This document shows positions 8,988-17,749 of a DNA stretch of 64,000 nt, piece after piece; the first letter of the stretch is position 1, and each line of letters opens with the position of its first letter. The stretch lies in the NCBI GenBank assembly GCA_951799445.1, contig OX637296.1, positions 20,522,001 through 20,586,000 on the forward strand, in the 5' to 3' direction. The translations under genes were made by a program, and so were the position numbers. The notes under the pieces are model-generated. The model did not search any database. It was not told the DNA's origin and was given only the letters and a program-made list of their open reading frames with translations. The DNA comes from Pseudisothecium myosuroides (lineage: Eukaryota; Streptophyta; Bryopsida; Hypnales; Lembophyllaceae).

Positions 8988-11174
8988 ATGAACGAGTTAG
9001 AATTTTTCAAATTACTTCGCAATCTAAATGGAGAACAAAGAGCAATTTACGATGATCTCATGTATAGAAAGCGTGTTAAAATAGATACTCCTATACATTT
9101 ATTCCTAACTGGTGGTGCAGGAACCGGTAAAACATTCACATTACAACTTATTGTGCAGGGATTGTTGCGGTTTTATCATAGTGATATAGAATCAGATCCT
9201 TTAAAGCCAAAAACACTATTGATGGCATATACAGGAAAAGCTGCTTTTAATATAGATGGGTGTACTATACATTCAGCTTTACACATTCCAATAAATCAGT
9301 CACTATCAAACATTGGAAAATTGTCATCAGAATTGCTAAATAAATTAACTGATCAATATGAACAAATAAAATTAATAGTAATAGATGAAATATCACTTGT
9401 TGGAGCAAGGATGTTGGATGCAATTGATCAAAGACTTCGTTCCATTAAACATGTTCAAAACAAATTTTTTGGTGGACTAGACGTTATAGTTTGTGGTGAT
9501 TTCTATCAAGCGCCTCCAGTTAGAGATAAATGGGTCTTTCAAAAATTAAATCACGGACTATGCTCCTTAGCGCCTAGTTTTTGGTACGAATGTATACAAT
9601 GTTATGAACTAACCACTGTTATGCGACAAAATGATCCAATGTTTATTGACATACTGAATAGGTTTCGAAAAGCCACTCAAACCATTGCAGATGTTAACAT
9701 GATCAATTCATTATGCTTGAAAACACCTCCAAATGATTCCACTATTCCACACTTGTTTTACATGAATAAAGACACAGCGGTTCATAACATAAAAGTTTTT
9801 GATCAAGTTAAAGGGCCTACATATCATTTAAAAGCAGTTGATATTCGACATCCTTCTTTGTCTCCGTCATTTGAAATTCCCAATGATCCTAGCAAAACTG
9901 CTGGATTACATACAATAATAAAAGTAAAAAAAGACATGTTAGTAGAACTTTGTGCAGGGAATTATGCTACACATGATGGTTTAGTCAATGGAGCTGATGG
10001 TCTTTTCAAAACATCAATTATCAAAAATTCAAAGGAATACATCATGATAGAATTTTTAAATGCAAAAGTTGGAACTTTAACACGTTTGTCAAATGTTCAT
10101 TTATATAATGACAAAAATATTGCATCAACATGGACACCCATTGAAGCATTAACAAAGGAAATAATGTTTGGTCAAACCCGCACACATCTCATCACTCGCA
10201 TTCAATTTCCGATACAATTAGCAGCTGCACGAACCATTCATCGTTCACAAGGTTTGTCTTTAGATGAAATGGCATTCAATCCAAAAGGGGTCAACAAGCA
10301 TGGACTTTCATATACTGCTTTGTCACGTATTAGAACAAAAGAAAAATTGTATCTATTGTATCCATTAACCATGTCAAACTTTCATGTTGAAAATTCCGTT
10401 TGTTCAGAGATGGAAAGATTAAAGTCAACAGCAAAATGGAACTTATTTGTACCAATGTTAAAAACCATGCGCCATTCGCATACAATCATTCAAAGCATTA
10501 ATGTCAATTCTTTACCTAAACACCAACACGATATACAATTTGATCATAATCTTCAATCATCCCACATATTATGTTTTCAAGAAACCAGGGTTAAACTTGC
10601 ACAAGAAGTGCCACAATTTATAGATACATCCAAATTCAACTACATACATACATTTGACAAACATGGTCTACTTTTGCTATATAATAAAAACATTACATGT
10701 TCAGCGACTACAATTAAAAATCACAGTGGATCTGAATTTATAGGAGCGACATTTAATGAAAGCACTCGAAGTGCTATCCATATAATAGCTGTTTATCGAT
10801 CTCATTCTACTTGTATATCAATGTTTCTTGAAATTATAAAAGAATTAATTACTAAAGCTCCATTAACATGTCCTATTCTAATTCTTGGAGATTTTAATGT
10901 AGATTTAAATATGCAAAAAAACAAAGATAACACTTCTCAACAACTTATTCAAGTTATGTCTAAACATCACTTCAGACAACAACTATCAACACCTACTACT
11001 AAATCCAATTCATTAATAGATCATATCTGGACGAATATCCCAGGCCAAGATACAAAATATGGTGTTACGGATGCGTATTGGCCAGATTATCACAAACCAA
11101 TATATTGTGCATTCAAACTTCCAAATACTATGCCTAACTACACATGCAACAAACAAAATTTATCTTTTGTTTAG
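8988..11174 (+). CDS. PIF1-family helicase with C-terminal endonuclease (EEP) domain
   Basis: 728 aa from the first ATG; the frame is open further upstream to 8898. Residues about 15-480 are a PIF1/RecD-type superfamily 1B helicase. Visible motifs are Walker A GGAGTGKT (42-49), Walker B IDEIS (Asp133-Glu134), the CGDFYQAPPV motif, the VMRQ motif, ARTIHRSQGLSLD (near 413) and YTALSRIRT (near 440). Residues about 500-715 match the endonuclease/exonuclease/phosphatase fold: INVNSLP, CFQET (Glu532), GDFNVD (Asp635), SLIDHIWTN and a terminal DYHKPI in place of the usual SDHxP. A helicase-EEP fusion is characteristic of the Helitron2/Helentron branch rather than canonical plant Helitrons. Predicted role: unwinding of donor DNA, with a second nuclease activity of unknown use. 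Confidence 0.9.
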   Translation: MNELEFFKLLRNLNGEQRAIYDDLMYRKRVKIDTPIHLFLTGGAGTGKTFTLQLIVQGLLRFYHSDIESDPLKPKTLLMAYTGKAAFNIDGCTIHSALHIPINQSLSNIGKLSSELLNKLTDQYEQIKLIVIDEISLVGARMLDAIDQRLRSIKHVQNKFFGGLDVIVCGDFYQAPPVRDKWVFQKLNHGLCSLAPSFWYECIQCYELTTVMRQNDPMFIDILNRFRKATQTIADVNMINSLCLKTPPNDSTIPHLFYMNKDTAVHNIKVFDQVKGPTYHLKAVDIRHPSLSPSFEIPNDPSKTAGLHTIIKVKKDMLVELCAGNYATHDGLVNGADGLFKTSIIKNSKEYIMIEFLNAKVGTLTRLSNVHLYNDKNIASTWTPIEALTKEIMFGQTRTHLITRIQFPIQLAAARTIHRSQGLSLDEMAFNPKGVNKHGLSYTALSRIRTKEKLYLLYPLTMSNFHVENSVCSEMERLKSTAKWNLFVPMLKTMRHSHTIIQSINVNSLPKHQHDIQFDHNLQSSHILCFQETRVKLAQEVPQFIDTSKFNYIHTFDKHGLLLLYNKNITCSATTIKNHSGSEFIGATFNESTRSAIHIIAVYRSHSTCISMFLEIIKELITKAPLTCPILILGDFNVDLNMQKNKDNTSQQLIQVMSKHHFRQQLSTPTTKSNSLIDHIWTNIPGQDTKYGVTDAYWPDYHKPIYCAFKLPNTMPNYTCNKQNLSFV

Positions 11175-11615
11175 AATGTTTTATATTCACAATTTTTGCA
11201 ATTAAATTAATTTAAAAAAAGGTCAATTTTACATACATATATGTATAATAAAAAATACATATACATATACATTTTTATTTTATTTTTAGATTTTTATTAC
11301 AATTAGTATTTGATGTCCCTAGATTTCTATTTTGTCATTGGAATAATTTGTGCAAATCAATTTTCATATTCATTATACTTTGAAAGGTAAAACAAAATTA
11401 ATTTTACTTTAACCAACAATTTTACTTTACTTTAACCAACAATTTAATTTTACTTTAACCAACAATTTAATTGATTTCTTTTATTTTTTTTGCCATCTTT
11501 TACTTTTTCCTATCTTTTATTTTTTTTCCATCTTTTATTTTAAAATATTCTTAGTATTTTTGTATAAATACATCTGTTTTCATATATATTTTTCAATATC
11601 ATTTCTTTTGCAACC
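11175..11615. promoter_or_regulatory. AT-rich spacer with tandem repeat and TATA box before the second OTU gene
   Basis: The spacer contains three copies of a roughly 20-bp unit including TTTACTTTAACCAACAAT (11401-11470). A good TATA box, GTATAAATAC at 11560-11569, lies about 50 bp before the ATG at 11616. This suggests that the 913-aa gene has its own promoter rather than being read through from the helicase. Confidence 0.55.
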
Positions 11616-14357
11616 ATGTCAAAGACTAAGAAGCAGTTCGAACCATTATCAAAGGGAGACTATGAAAAATTTGGACAATTCTGTAAAACACTACAGTTAA
11701 AATTTGTTCATAATTACGATTATAGAATTGGTGATTGTTTATTTGACACCGTCAGCTATATAATGCTTTACAAAAACAAATTCTCGAGAGATGAACAATA
11801 TCGAACTGCAGACAATCTTCGAACCCAAGCAATAAATGTGCTAAAAGATTATGTTGCAGATGGTCATCCACAACAACAAAAATGGACAACAACTATAAAA
11901 CTCGCTCTGAGTGATTTGCACGGCCAACAAAATACATCCATAGATCAATACTTCGAATTGATGTCAAAATCTAGTAGCAGCCACAATGGATTGTGGGGAG
12001 ATGGAACTATGATACAATTCATGGCTCTATATTTACAACGGCCTTTTCAAGTTTACGACATTGCTATGTTTAGAGACTTGAAAAAAGACAAAAAAACCCT
12101 ACAAAATATGTATTATACAATTTCTGACGGGGTAGCACCCGGAAATGATCCCATACGCATCGCGTACAATGGCATTGACCATTATATTCCCATTGTTGAA
12201 TTGCAAGCTGATAGCTCTCCTACCAATTCTCCTTCAAGTTCAACAAAAGGAAGTCCTATCAAACAAAGACCTAAAAAAAAGATGAAGACCAATCAGACTC
12301 AAAATTGGAATGACACCATTGAGTTTTATCCATATGAAAGACTAGAAAGTGGTTACATATTTGGTCGAGATTACAAATTCGATGTATATATCGATCATAT
12401 TTTAGAACCATCCAATTTGACCAATCAACGAGAATGCAATGCAAATACTGTGGACAAAGTTTATAAATTATTACAAAGTGGTTCAAATACAATGTCACCA
12501 CTTGTACTAAAACCCATCGGCATTCAATATGAAGGGTCAAAAGACATCAAGAAGTTTGATCAATGGTTTACATTTCAAGATGTACTAATAAAGCCTGGTT
12601 GCATAGTTCATTCTAAACCAACAACATTGTTTTTATCTTCATTAAGATGGGAACCTGTTGATGGACAACATGTAGTCCAAGCTTGTAAGGATGCAGCAAA
12701 AAAATTTAAACAAGGCGAATTGTCTGTACTAGCTTATGAGAATATATTCAAAACAAGACAAGCTACTATGGTTTTCTATGATGAACCTCTCAAATATTTG
12801 GCTATGTCTTCTCACCTTAACGAAGAATTTTATAAGAGACAAACATATACAATTGTTTTTCAAGATCTACAAAAAATGAGGATTGTATATGAATATTATG
12901 AATGTCCTGATCCAGAGCTTCGTGAAGATGATTTCAACCGAATGAATGTAGTAAAAGCTATGATCTACATTCTTCATCGGCAATCTGACAAAACAGAAGA
13001 CAAAACATTAAGCAACCTTTGGAAATCTTTAGATCATTATACAAGCCATGTATTTTTGTCTGACAAACATGCTTTTCAAGAACTCTTAAAAATGTGTAAA
13101 GCATACGATGAAAAGCATATATTCTTCAATGAAAATGACAAGAAGAAATATGAAGAAAACGGAGATTTTACCAAAAGACCCTTCACGATAAAATGGTTGA
13201 AGCCCTGGAGGAACTTGAGTATAGAGCAACACAAAGAATTAAGCCGCTTATGCAATAAGCCTCAATGTTTTTTTTTTAATGGAGTGGATGCAAAAACTTT
13301 GCAACCAAAGACTGCTGCATATATGGCCAATAGAATGAAATCACTTTCAGCAGTTCAAAATGCTTTGAAGTGGCTAACAAATGAAGGTGAACATTTACTT
13401 GAACATATGATGTTTTCCCATGATACATCTAAATACGGTTCGGAAGACCAACTTGTATCTCTTCTCAACAATGAATGCAAAAACTTCAAGACAAATTGGG
13501 CTAACATATCGGCTAAACAAGAATTGTCCAAGTTAAAAAACTTGGAAAAACTTATTCCAAGAGAAATTTGTAACCTCTATAATAGCAAAAAAAAGAGGTT
13601 ACAAATTTCAAATATGCAATGGACTTGGAAATATACAAAAACTGTTAAAAATACAAAAGGTTTGAAAACATTGATACCTATTCAAATAGCAGCTAAGTTG
13701 GGATCCATTCAAGAAGATTTAATAGTAATTCCTGAAGATGCTCTATTTATTTTTGATACACGATATGGAGGAAATACAAAAGAAAAGGGTAATTGGACTA
13801 CTAACGACTATGAAGCTTTTGGTCACAACATGGCCAAATGGACTTTGAAAAACAAGAGGTGGAATGCAATTTTATTATTACCTCTTAATGCGTCATCAAA
13901 AACAAAATCAAAGTTAAATATCCAAACTCCACATATAATGTTTGGAGGTGTTTATCGTTTTCCACAACATATTAGGAGACGAATAACAACTAATCATAGT
14001 ACCAAATCAAAAATTACCGCTGAAACATTTGGAGAAATACTTTTTGTAATTTCATCTTCAATCGGGAATACTAATTTTGAACCAAATTTTCCAAGTGATG
14101 TTGATCCTAAACGTCGATTTATTTATGATGATGAAGACACGGACATCTCACAACGTAAAAAAGCAGCTATTATAACCCTTATTAAGAGTTATATGCCCAA
14201 CAGTTGGTCATTAGTCTTAATAGGTGCTACTAATCAGGTGTCCAATGTAATATCAAAACTTCCAAAGAAAATATCCAAGATCTATGTCTTTGAGTCTTCG
14301 AAAAATCTATTAGAAGAACTAGAAAAGATCATTGCTCCAGGGTCCAAAAAACATTAG
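11616..14357 (+). CDS. OTU protein with ParB-like motif and possible degenerate DNA-methyltransferase-like C-terminus
   Basis: 913 aa; no named family recognised for the whole protein. Residues about 25-200 are an OTU domain with GDCLFD (Cys41) and DHYIPI (His189). It is clearly paralogous to the N-terminus of the Rep protein: both share the GLWGD block between Cys and His. A Ser-rich, basic linker follows (about 200-230). Residues about 255-410 contain VDGQH (Asp349-His352) followed by an alpha/beta stretch and HLNEEF, resembling the ParB/Srx nuclease-like fold. Near residue 714 the sequence IFDTRYGG, then an ILLLPL strand and near 870 LVLIGATN followed by a strand ending IYVFESS, has the order expected of a beta-class amino-methyltransferase (motif IV before motif I). 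The catalytic DPPY would be replaced by DTRY, so such a domain would be inactive or misassigned. The basic C-terminus ends GSKKH. AATAAA lies at 14395. Confidence 0.8.
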   Translation: MSKTKKQFEPLSKGDYEKFGQFCKTLQLKFVHNYDYRIGDCLFDTVSYIMLYKNKFSRDEQYRTADNLRTQAINVLKDYVADGHPQQQKWTTTIKLALSDLHGQQNTSIDQYFELMSKSSSSHNGLWGDGTMIQFMALYLQRPFQVYDIAMFRDLKKDKKTLQNMYYTISDGVAPGNDPIRIAYNGIDHYIPIVELQADSSPTNSPSSSTKGSPIKQRPKKKMKTNQTQNWNDTIEFYPYERLESGYIFGRDYKFDVYIDHILEPSNLTNQRECNANTVDKVYKLLQSGSNTMSPLVLKPIGIQYEGSKDIKKFDQWFTFQDVLIKPGCIVHSKPTTLFLSSLRWEPVDGQHVVQACKDAAKKFKQGELSVLAYENIFKTRQATMVFYDEPLKYLAMSSHLNEEFYKRQTYTIVFQDLQKMRIVYEYYECPDPELREDDFNRMNVVKAMIYILHRQSDKTEDKTLSNLWKSLDHYTSHVFLSDKHAFQELLKMCKAYDEKHIFFNENDKKKYEENGDFTKRPFTIKWLKPWRNLSIEQHKELSRLCNKPQCFFFNGVDAKTLQPKTAAYMANRMKSLSAVQNALKWLTNEGEHLLEHMMFSHDTSKYGSEDQLVSLLNNECKNFKTNWANISAKQELSKLKNLEKLIPREICNLYNSKKKRLQISNMQWTWKYTKTVKNTKGLKTLIPIQIAAKLGSIQEDLIVIPEDALFIFDTRYGGNTKEKGNWTTNDYEAFGHNMAKWTLKNKRWNAILLLPLNASSKTKSKLNIQTPHIMFGGVYRFPQHIRRRITTNHSTKSKITAETFGEILFVISSSIGNTNFEPNFPSDVDPKRRFIYDDEDTDISQRKKAAIITLIKSYMPNSWSLVLIGATNQVSNVISKLPKKISKIYVFESSKNLLEELEKIIAPGSKKH
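13563..13609. repeat. Perfect 16-bp hairpin inside coding sequence
   Basis: GAAATTTGTAACCTCT (13563-13578) is exactly complementary to AGAGGTTACAAATTTC (13594-13609), with a 15-base A-rich loop. It lies within the 913-aa gene and keeps the frame. It may be a folded RNA or DNA signal, or the footprint of a small insertion. Confidence 0.85.
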
Positions 14358-14360
14358 AAA

Positions 14361-14997
14361 CAATTTTTGTATTTTATGTACTATTTTATTATTAAATAAA
14401 GAGATATTAATCATATTTTGTTATTACTTCATGTTTGGTTATATATATTGATATATAAGATAATTTTTTTTTGACACACTTGCTCACCAAGACAGAGCCT
14501 CACGGTCACACCGTTCTTGTTTTTTGCCTCCTGAAAATACTGGAAACCTGCATTTACCCATTGCTAGGAAACCCCATTGCAAGTCAGCCGGTCACAATAG
14601 GCAGCGGATGCTACTTTCAATCTTCAATCTCCCGTAGATGGTGCAGATTTTTTATTTGGAAATTTTTTCGGACGTTGGTGCTATTCAGTTCTCGCTACTC
14701 AAAAAATATTCTCCTGAAATTTGGCTTTTTTCATGTCAAAATCTTGTCCGATGTCACAGAGCGGATAGCTGATGATCCGCTGAAAACTCAAACGTTGTGC
14801 TCAATCAAATGTCATTGTCAAAGAATTGAACGCACTAGGTTTTGATCGGACCAGATCACCAGGCGCACTATCGCCTGATCTACCAATTTGAACAATGAAT
14901 TTTTGTAGGACTCATCCAATTGATGGTGCAGCCCCTTTCTTTTGCACGCCCCCTGTTCTGCTCTCATGCACGCCTTCAGAGCCTTGGCAATGAGGGG
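14361..14997. other. Right non-coding end of the 13.5-kb element
   Basis: AT-rich 3' flank of the last gene to about 14470, then about 520 bp of more balanced composition ending at the terminal inverted repeat. No gene is seen. The switch at a T run (14464-14471) mirrors the one at about 2285 on the left. Confidence 0.6.
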
Positions 14998-15001
14998 TTA
15001 A

Positions 15002-16640
15002 GTCAACTTCAAAGTATGGTTCACAACATAATTTGACGCGTTGATTCTTCAAGTTATGTGGAGACCTCAATAAAAAAAATTACCATGTCCGTTTGAATGA
15101 CAAGCTAGTCAATGCCACATCAAGCATGAAATAAACCGAAGACTAATATAACCAGTACATCAGAACTTCATCTCCAACTCAGTACAAGAAAAAATTTGCT
15201 CCACAAATAGTCATCACCTGTAGTGCTTCTAATCTCTCTTTGAAAACTGGACTACAAGCTCCACATGAAAGGTCGAAACCAACAACTCCTCAACAGATTC
15301 CTCTTAGCATTGAGCTACCTCCTTCACAGAAGATGTAGGCACTCTCAAAAAAAAATTCCTCACTAGGAATTCAATCTTACAATCTGAACAACTGGTATGC
15401 TCAATCTTGGCACAAGAACATGCACTTCCAAAATCAACAATTCAAGCAAGACGGTTTAAAGGTAATCCAGCAGGTTTTTATTTTCACTGGAAGTGAAAGA
15501 TAAGGACGACGCCTACAAAGGTAGCTTTTGGGAAGAAGGATGTCAACAAGCTTGACAATTGCGTGACATGGAGAACTCCAATTTTTAAATGTTGTGCAAT
15601 TCGAACTTGTCGTGTAGCCTTGGCCGCATAGCTGTGGGCAACAGAAAAATTCATTGGCCAGCCGCACGAGAGTAGCACGCCAAGTGCCACTGGCCGCGCC
15701 TCCAAAATGTGGAAATGTTCTTATGCAGGCTAACTAGACAAAAATAGCCGTTGGTCTTTCCAAGCACCAGTACACAAAAAGCCTTGACTACAACATACAA
15801 TACAATCTTGCTGAAACTTTGTTCATGCTCAAACTTTGTTCATGCTGAACCTTTGCACATATTGAACCTTTGTACATACTACTGAAACTTTGTACATACT
15901 GGACCTTCGTACATGTCACTGGTTTCTGTTGTTTGCCGGTTTCTGCTGTTTTTTATCGTGATGTCTCTGCGGACACCGACGCACTACTGGCACATCTTGC
16001 ATCTGCAAGTTAATTAAAAAAAATTAGTTTACGTCTCACTTGTAAAATAACACACATAAAACATTAAACATTAGGTGGAATAACATACCTATTCTCTTTT
16101 GGAGTCAAAATTTCCTCCTCTCCTTATCCTCCATTTTCTTCCTCTACCGATCCTCCACTTCAAATATTTGCTATTCCTCCATCTTTCGGCTCTGGCCCCT
16201 ACTTTTTCTGCGCTCAAATTTCTTTGCAAACTCTTGCAGTCAATAAATCATCTCTCGTTAGAAAATTCAATAAAGACCTTTAACTATCCTTATGGCACAT
16301 AAGAACACAAAGGTCGCGCCATACAACTCTACTGCTAGTACTGGTAGCAGTGCTTATGCCAGCAGATCTAAGGCAAGTGTCGGTGAGATGTCTCCTACAC
16401 CAAGGAGGGTCACAGTCTATGTGTATTCATTGGTCCAAGAGTTCAAGCGTCACATGAAATGGTGCATGACACAGCTGCTCTAGAAGCACGGAACACATCT
16501 CATAAAGAATGAGCATACAAAGAATACATTGTAAGAAAAAAAAATTTGCTATCTGAACCCTGCTGGTGGACATCACGTTTCCTGAATGGGCGACCACAGT
16601 ACAATTAATGTGTTGTAGATCATAGGTAATGAAAATGTCT
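15002..16640. other. Intergenic, with short tandem repeat
   Basis: No convincing gene. At about 15805-15920 there are six or more degenerate copies of a 17-bp unit of the type CTGAAACTTTGTACATA. The remainder is unremarkable. Confidence 0.6.
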
Positions 16641-16708
16641 GTTCAATATCGATAGGAAATGAGGCAGTGTAGGTCCAATTTTTTTTGAGATGAGGAACCT
16701 GCTACTGT

Positions 16709-17735
16709 TGAGGTTACCTTGCGGCTATAGGGTTTGCCCCGTTCCTCCACCAGGATTTGTACGTTGACGTTGCCTTGTTTTCCTGCAACATCATAATTAC
16801 AAAATCTGTAAAAATGCAGACGGCACACCCTAACTAGTGAAACACAAAGTGACTACAACGCAAACCCTAAACACAGAAACACAAAGTGACTACAACGCAA
16901 ACCCTAAACACGGAAGCACAATGTGACTACGCCTGCAAACCCTAACCACGGAAGTACAATGTGACTACGCCTGCAAACCCTAACCACAGAAGCACAATGT
17001 GACTACGACTGCAAACCCTAACAACAGAAGCACAATCTCTATAAGAAACCCACGTTTTAGGTGACGTTCGCTTAATTTTAGGAGACGGATTTTAGTGGAT
17101 GTCCGGAAAAACAACTTATGTTTTTATGTCAATAATAACGTCCAATATAACATCTAGATGTTATATTGGACGTTATTATTGACATAAAAACATAAGTTGT
17201 TTTTCCGGACATCCACTAAAATCCGTCTCCTAAAATTAAGCGAACGTCACCTAAAACATGGGTTTCTTATAGTGAATGTGACTACGACTGCAAACTCAAA
17301 CCACAGAAACACAATGTAACTACGCTTGCAAATTCTAACGACAGAAGCACAATGCGACTACGACTGCAAACCCAAACCACAGAAACACAATGTGACTACG
17401 CCTACAAACTCTAACGACAGAAGCACATTTGAACCGAGTGTTTACCTTAAGGCTATTAGATTTGTCAGGTTTCTCTGCTGCCGTTTGGTCCTTTGACGTC
17501 TTACAATCCAAGAAACCAGTGGCCTCGGCCTCCTTCACCAAAGGCGCGCACTCATCAGATCCAAGCTCTGTCACCACTGCTAGGTTAGTGAACTAAATCA
17601 TAATGAACTAGAAACAGAAGAGCAAGAAAACTTCGGAATTGTAAGAACAAACTCACCTGATAGCGGGTCATTGACACGAAAACCCAACACCATCGCATCC
17701 ACAACACTCGCGTTCGCAATACTGCTCACCAAAAA
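16709..17735 (-). CDS. Possible small minus-strand gene, three exon candidates
   Basis: Protein not recognised. Three minus-strand exon candidates fit together with consistent phases. The first ends near 17671 before GTGAG, with frame reading ...VNDPLS. The second runs about 17578-17444 and encodes a Glu/Lys-rich segment beginning VVTELGSDEC, with an AACCTAG acceptor and an AAG|GTAAAC donor. The third is about 16793-16709, with a TTGCAG acceptor, encoding KATSTYKSWWRNG, and a GTAACC donor. The start and end of the gene are not resolved; a possible 5' end lies toward 17.9 kb. The intron between exons two and three holds a minisatellite and a palindromic MITE. This could equally be a captured or decayed gene fragment. 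Confidence 0.35.
16838..17430. repeat. 38-bp minisatellite
   Basis: About nine to ten units resembling CACAATGTGACTACG plus CTGCAAACCCTAACCAC, diverging toward both ends. The array is interrupted by the palindromic element at 17037-17274. Confidence 0.9.
17037..17274. mobile_element. Palindromic CACTA-like MITE (238 bp)
   Basis: Near-perfect palindrome with no loop, centred at 17155/17156 on CATCTAGATG. The right end is TTATAGTG (reverse complement CACTATAA); the left end has decayed to CTCTATAA. It is flanked by AAT at 17034-17036 and 17275-17277. Removing the insert with one AAT restores the surrounding minisatellite unit, so the 3-bp duplication is secure. CACTA termini and a 3-bp duplication fit the CACTA/CMC superfamily. 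Confidence 0.88.
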
Positions 17736-17749
17736 AACCCAGCAGCTAA

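Larger units (their letters stand above)
1499..14997 (+). mobile_element. 13.5-kb TTAA/TIR-bounded element carrying a Helitron-like gene set
   Basis: Directly visible: TTAA at 1495-1498 followed by CCCCTCATTGCCGAAGG, and CCTTGGCAATGAGGGG followed by TTAA at 14998-15001. The outer 12 bp of the two ends are perfect inverted complements. TTAA target duplication with C-rich termini is the hallmark of piggyBac-class DNA transposons, and the same rule holds for many shorter elements in this window. No piggyBac DDD transposase is recognisable inside. The cargo is RPA-like, OTU-Rep, PIF1-EEP and OTU-ParB-like genes, all on the plus strand and all AT-rich. The outer about 0.8 kb on the left and 0.5 kb on the right are more GC-rich than the core. 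This suggests that a Helitron-like element (about 2.29-14.47 kb) may have landed in a non-autonomous TTAA element. A single hybrid transposon is the alternative. Confidence 0.75.

Noticed and set aside
1499..14997. Giant virus or Polinton/Maverick integration
   Set aside because: Although OTU and helicase genes and TIRs are present, there is no capsid, packaging ATPase, DNA polymerase B or retroviral-type integrase. HUH Rep plus PIF1 fits Helitron-like elements.
16838..17430. CRISPR-like direct repeats
   Set aside because: The units are contiguous and diverging, with no unique spacers, and the genome is eukaryotic. It is a minisatellite with an inserted MITE.
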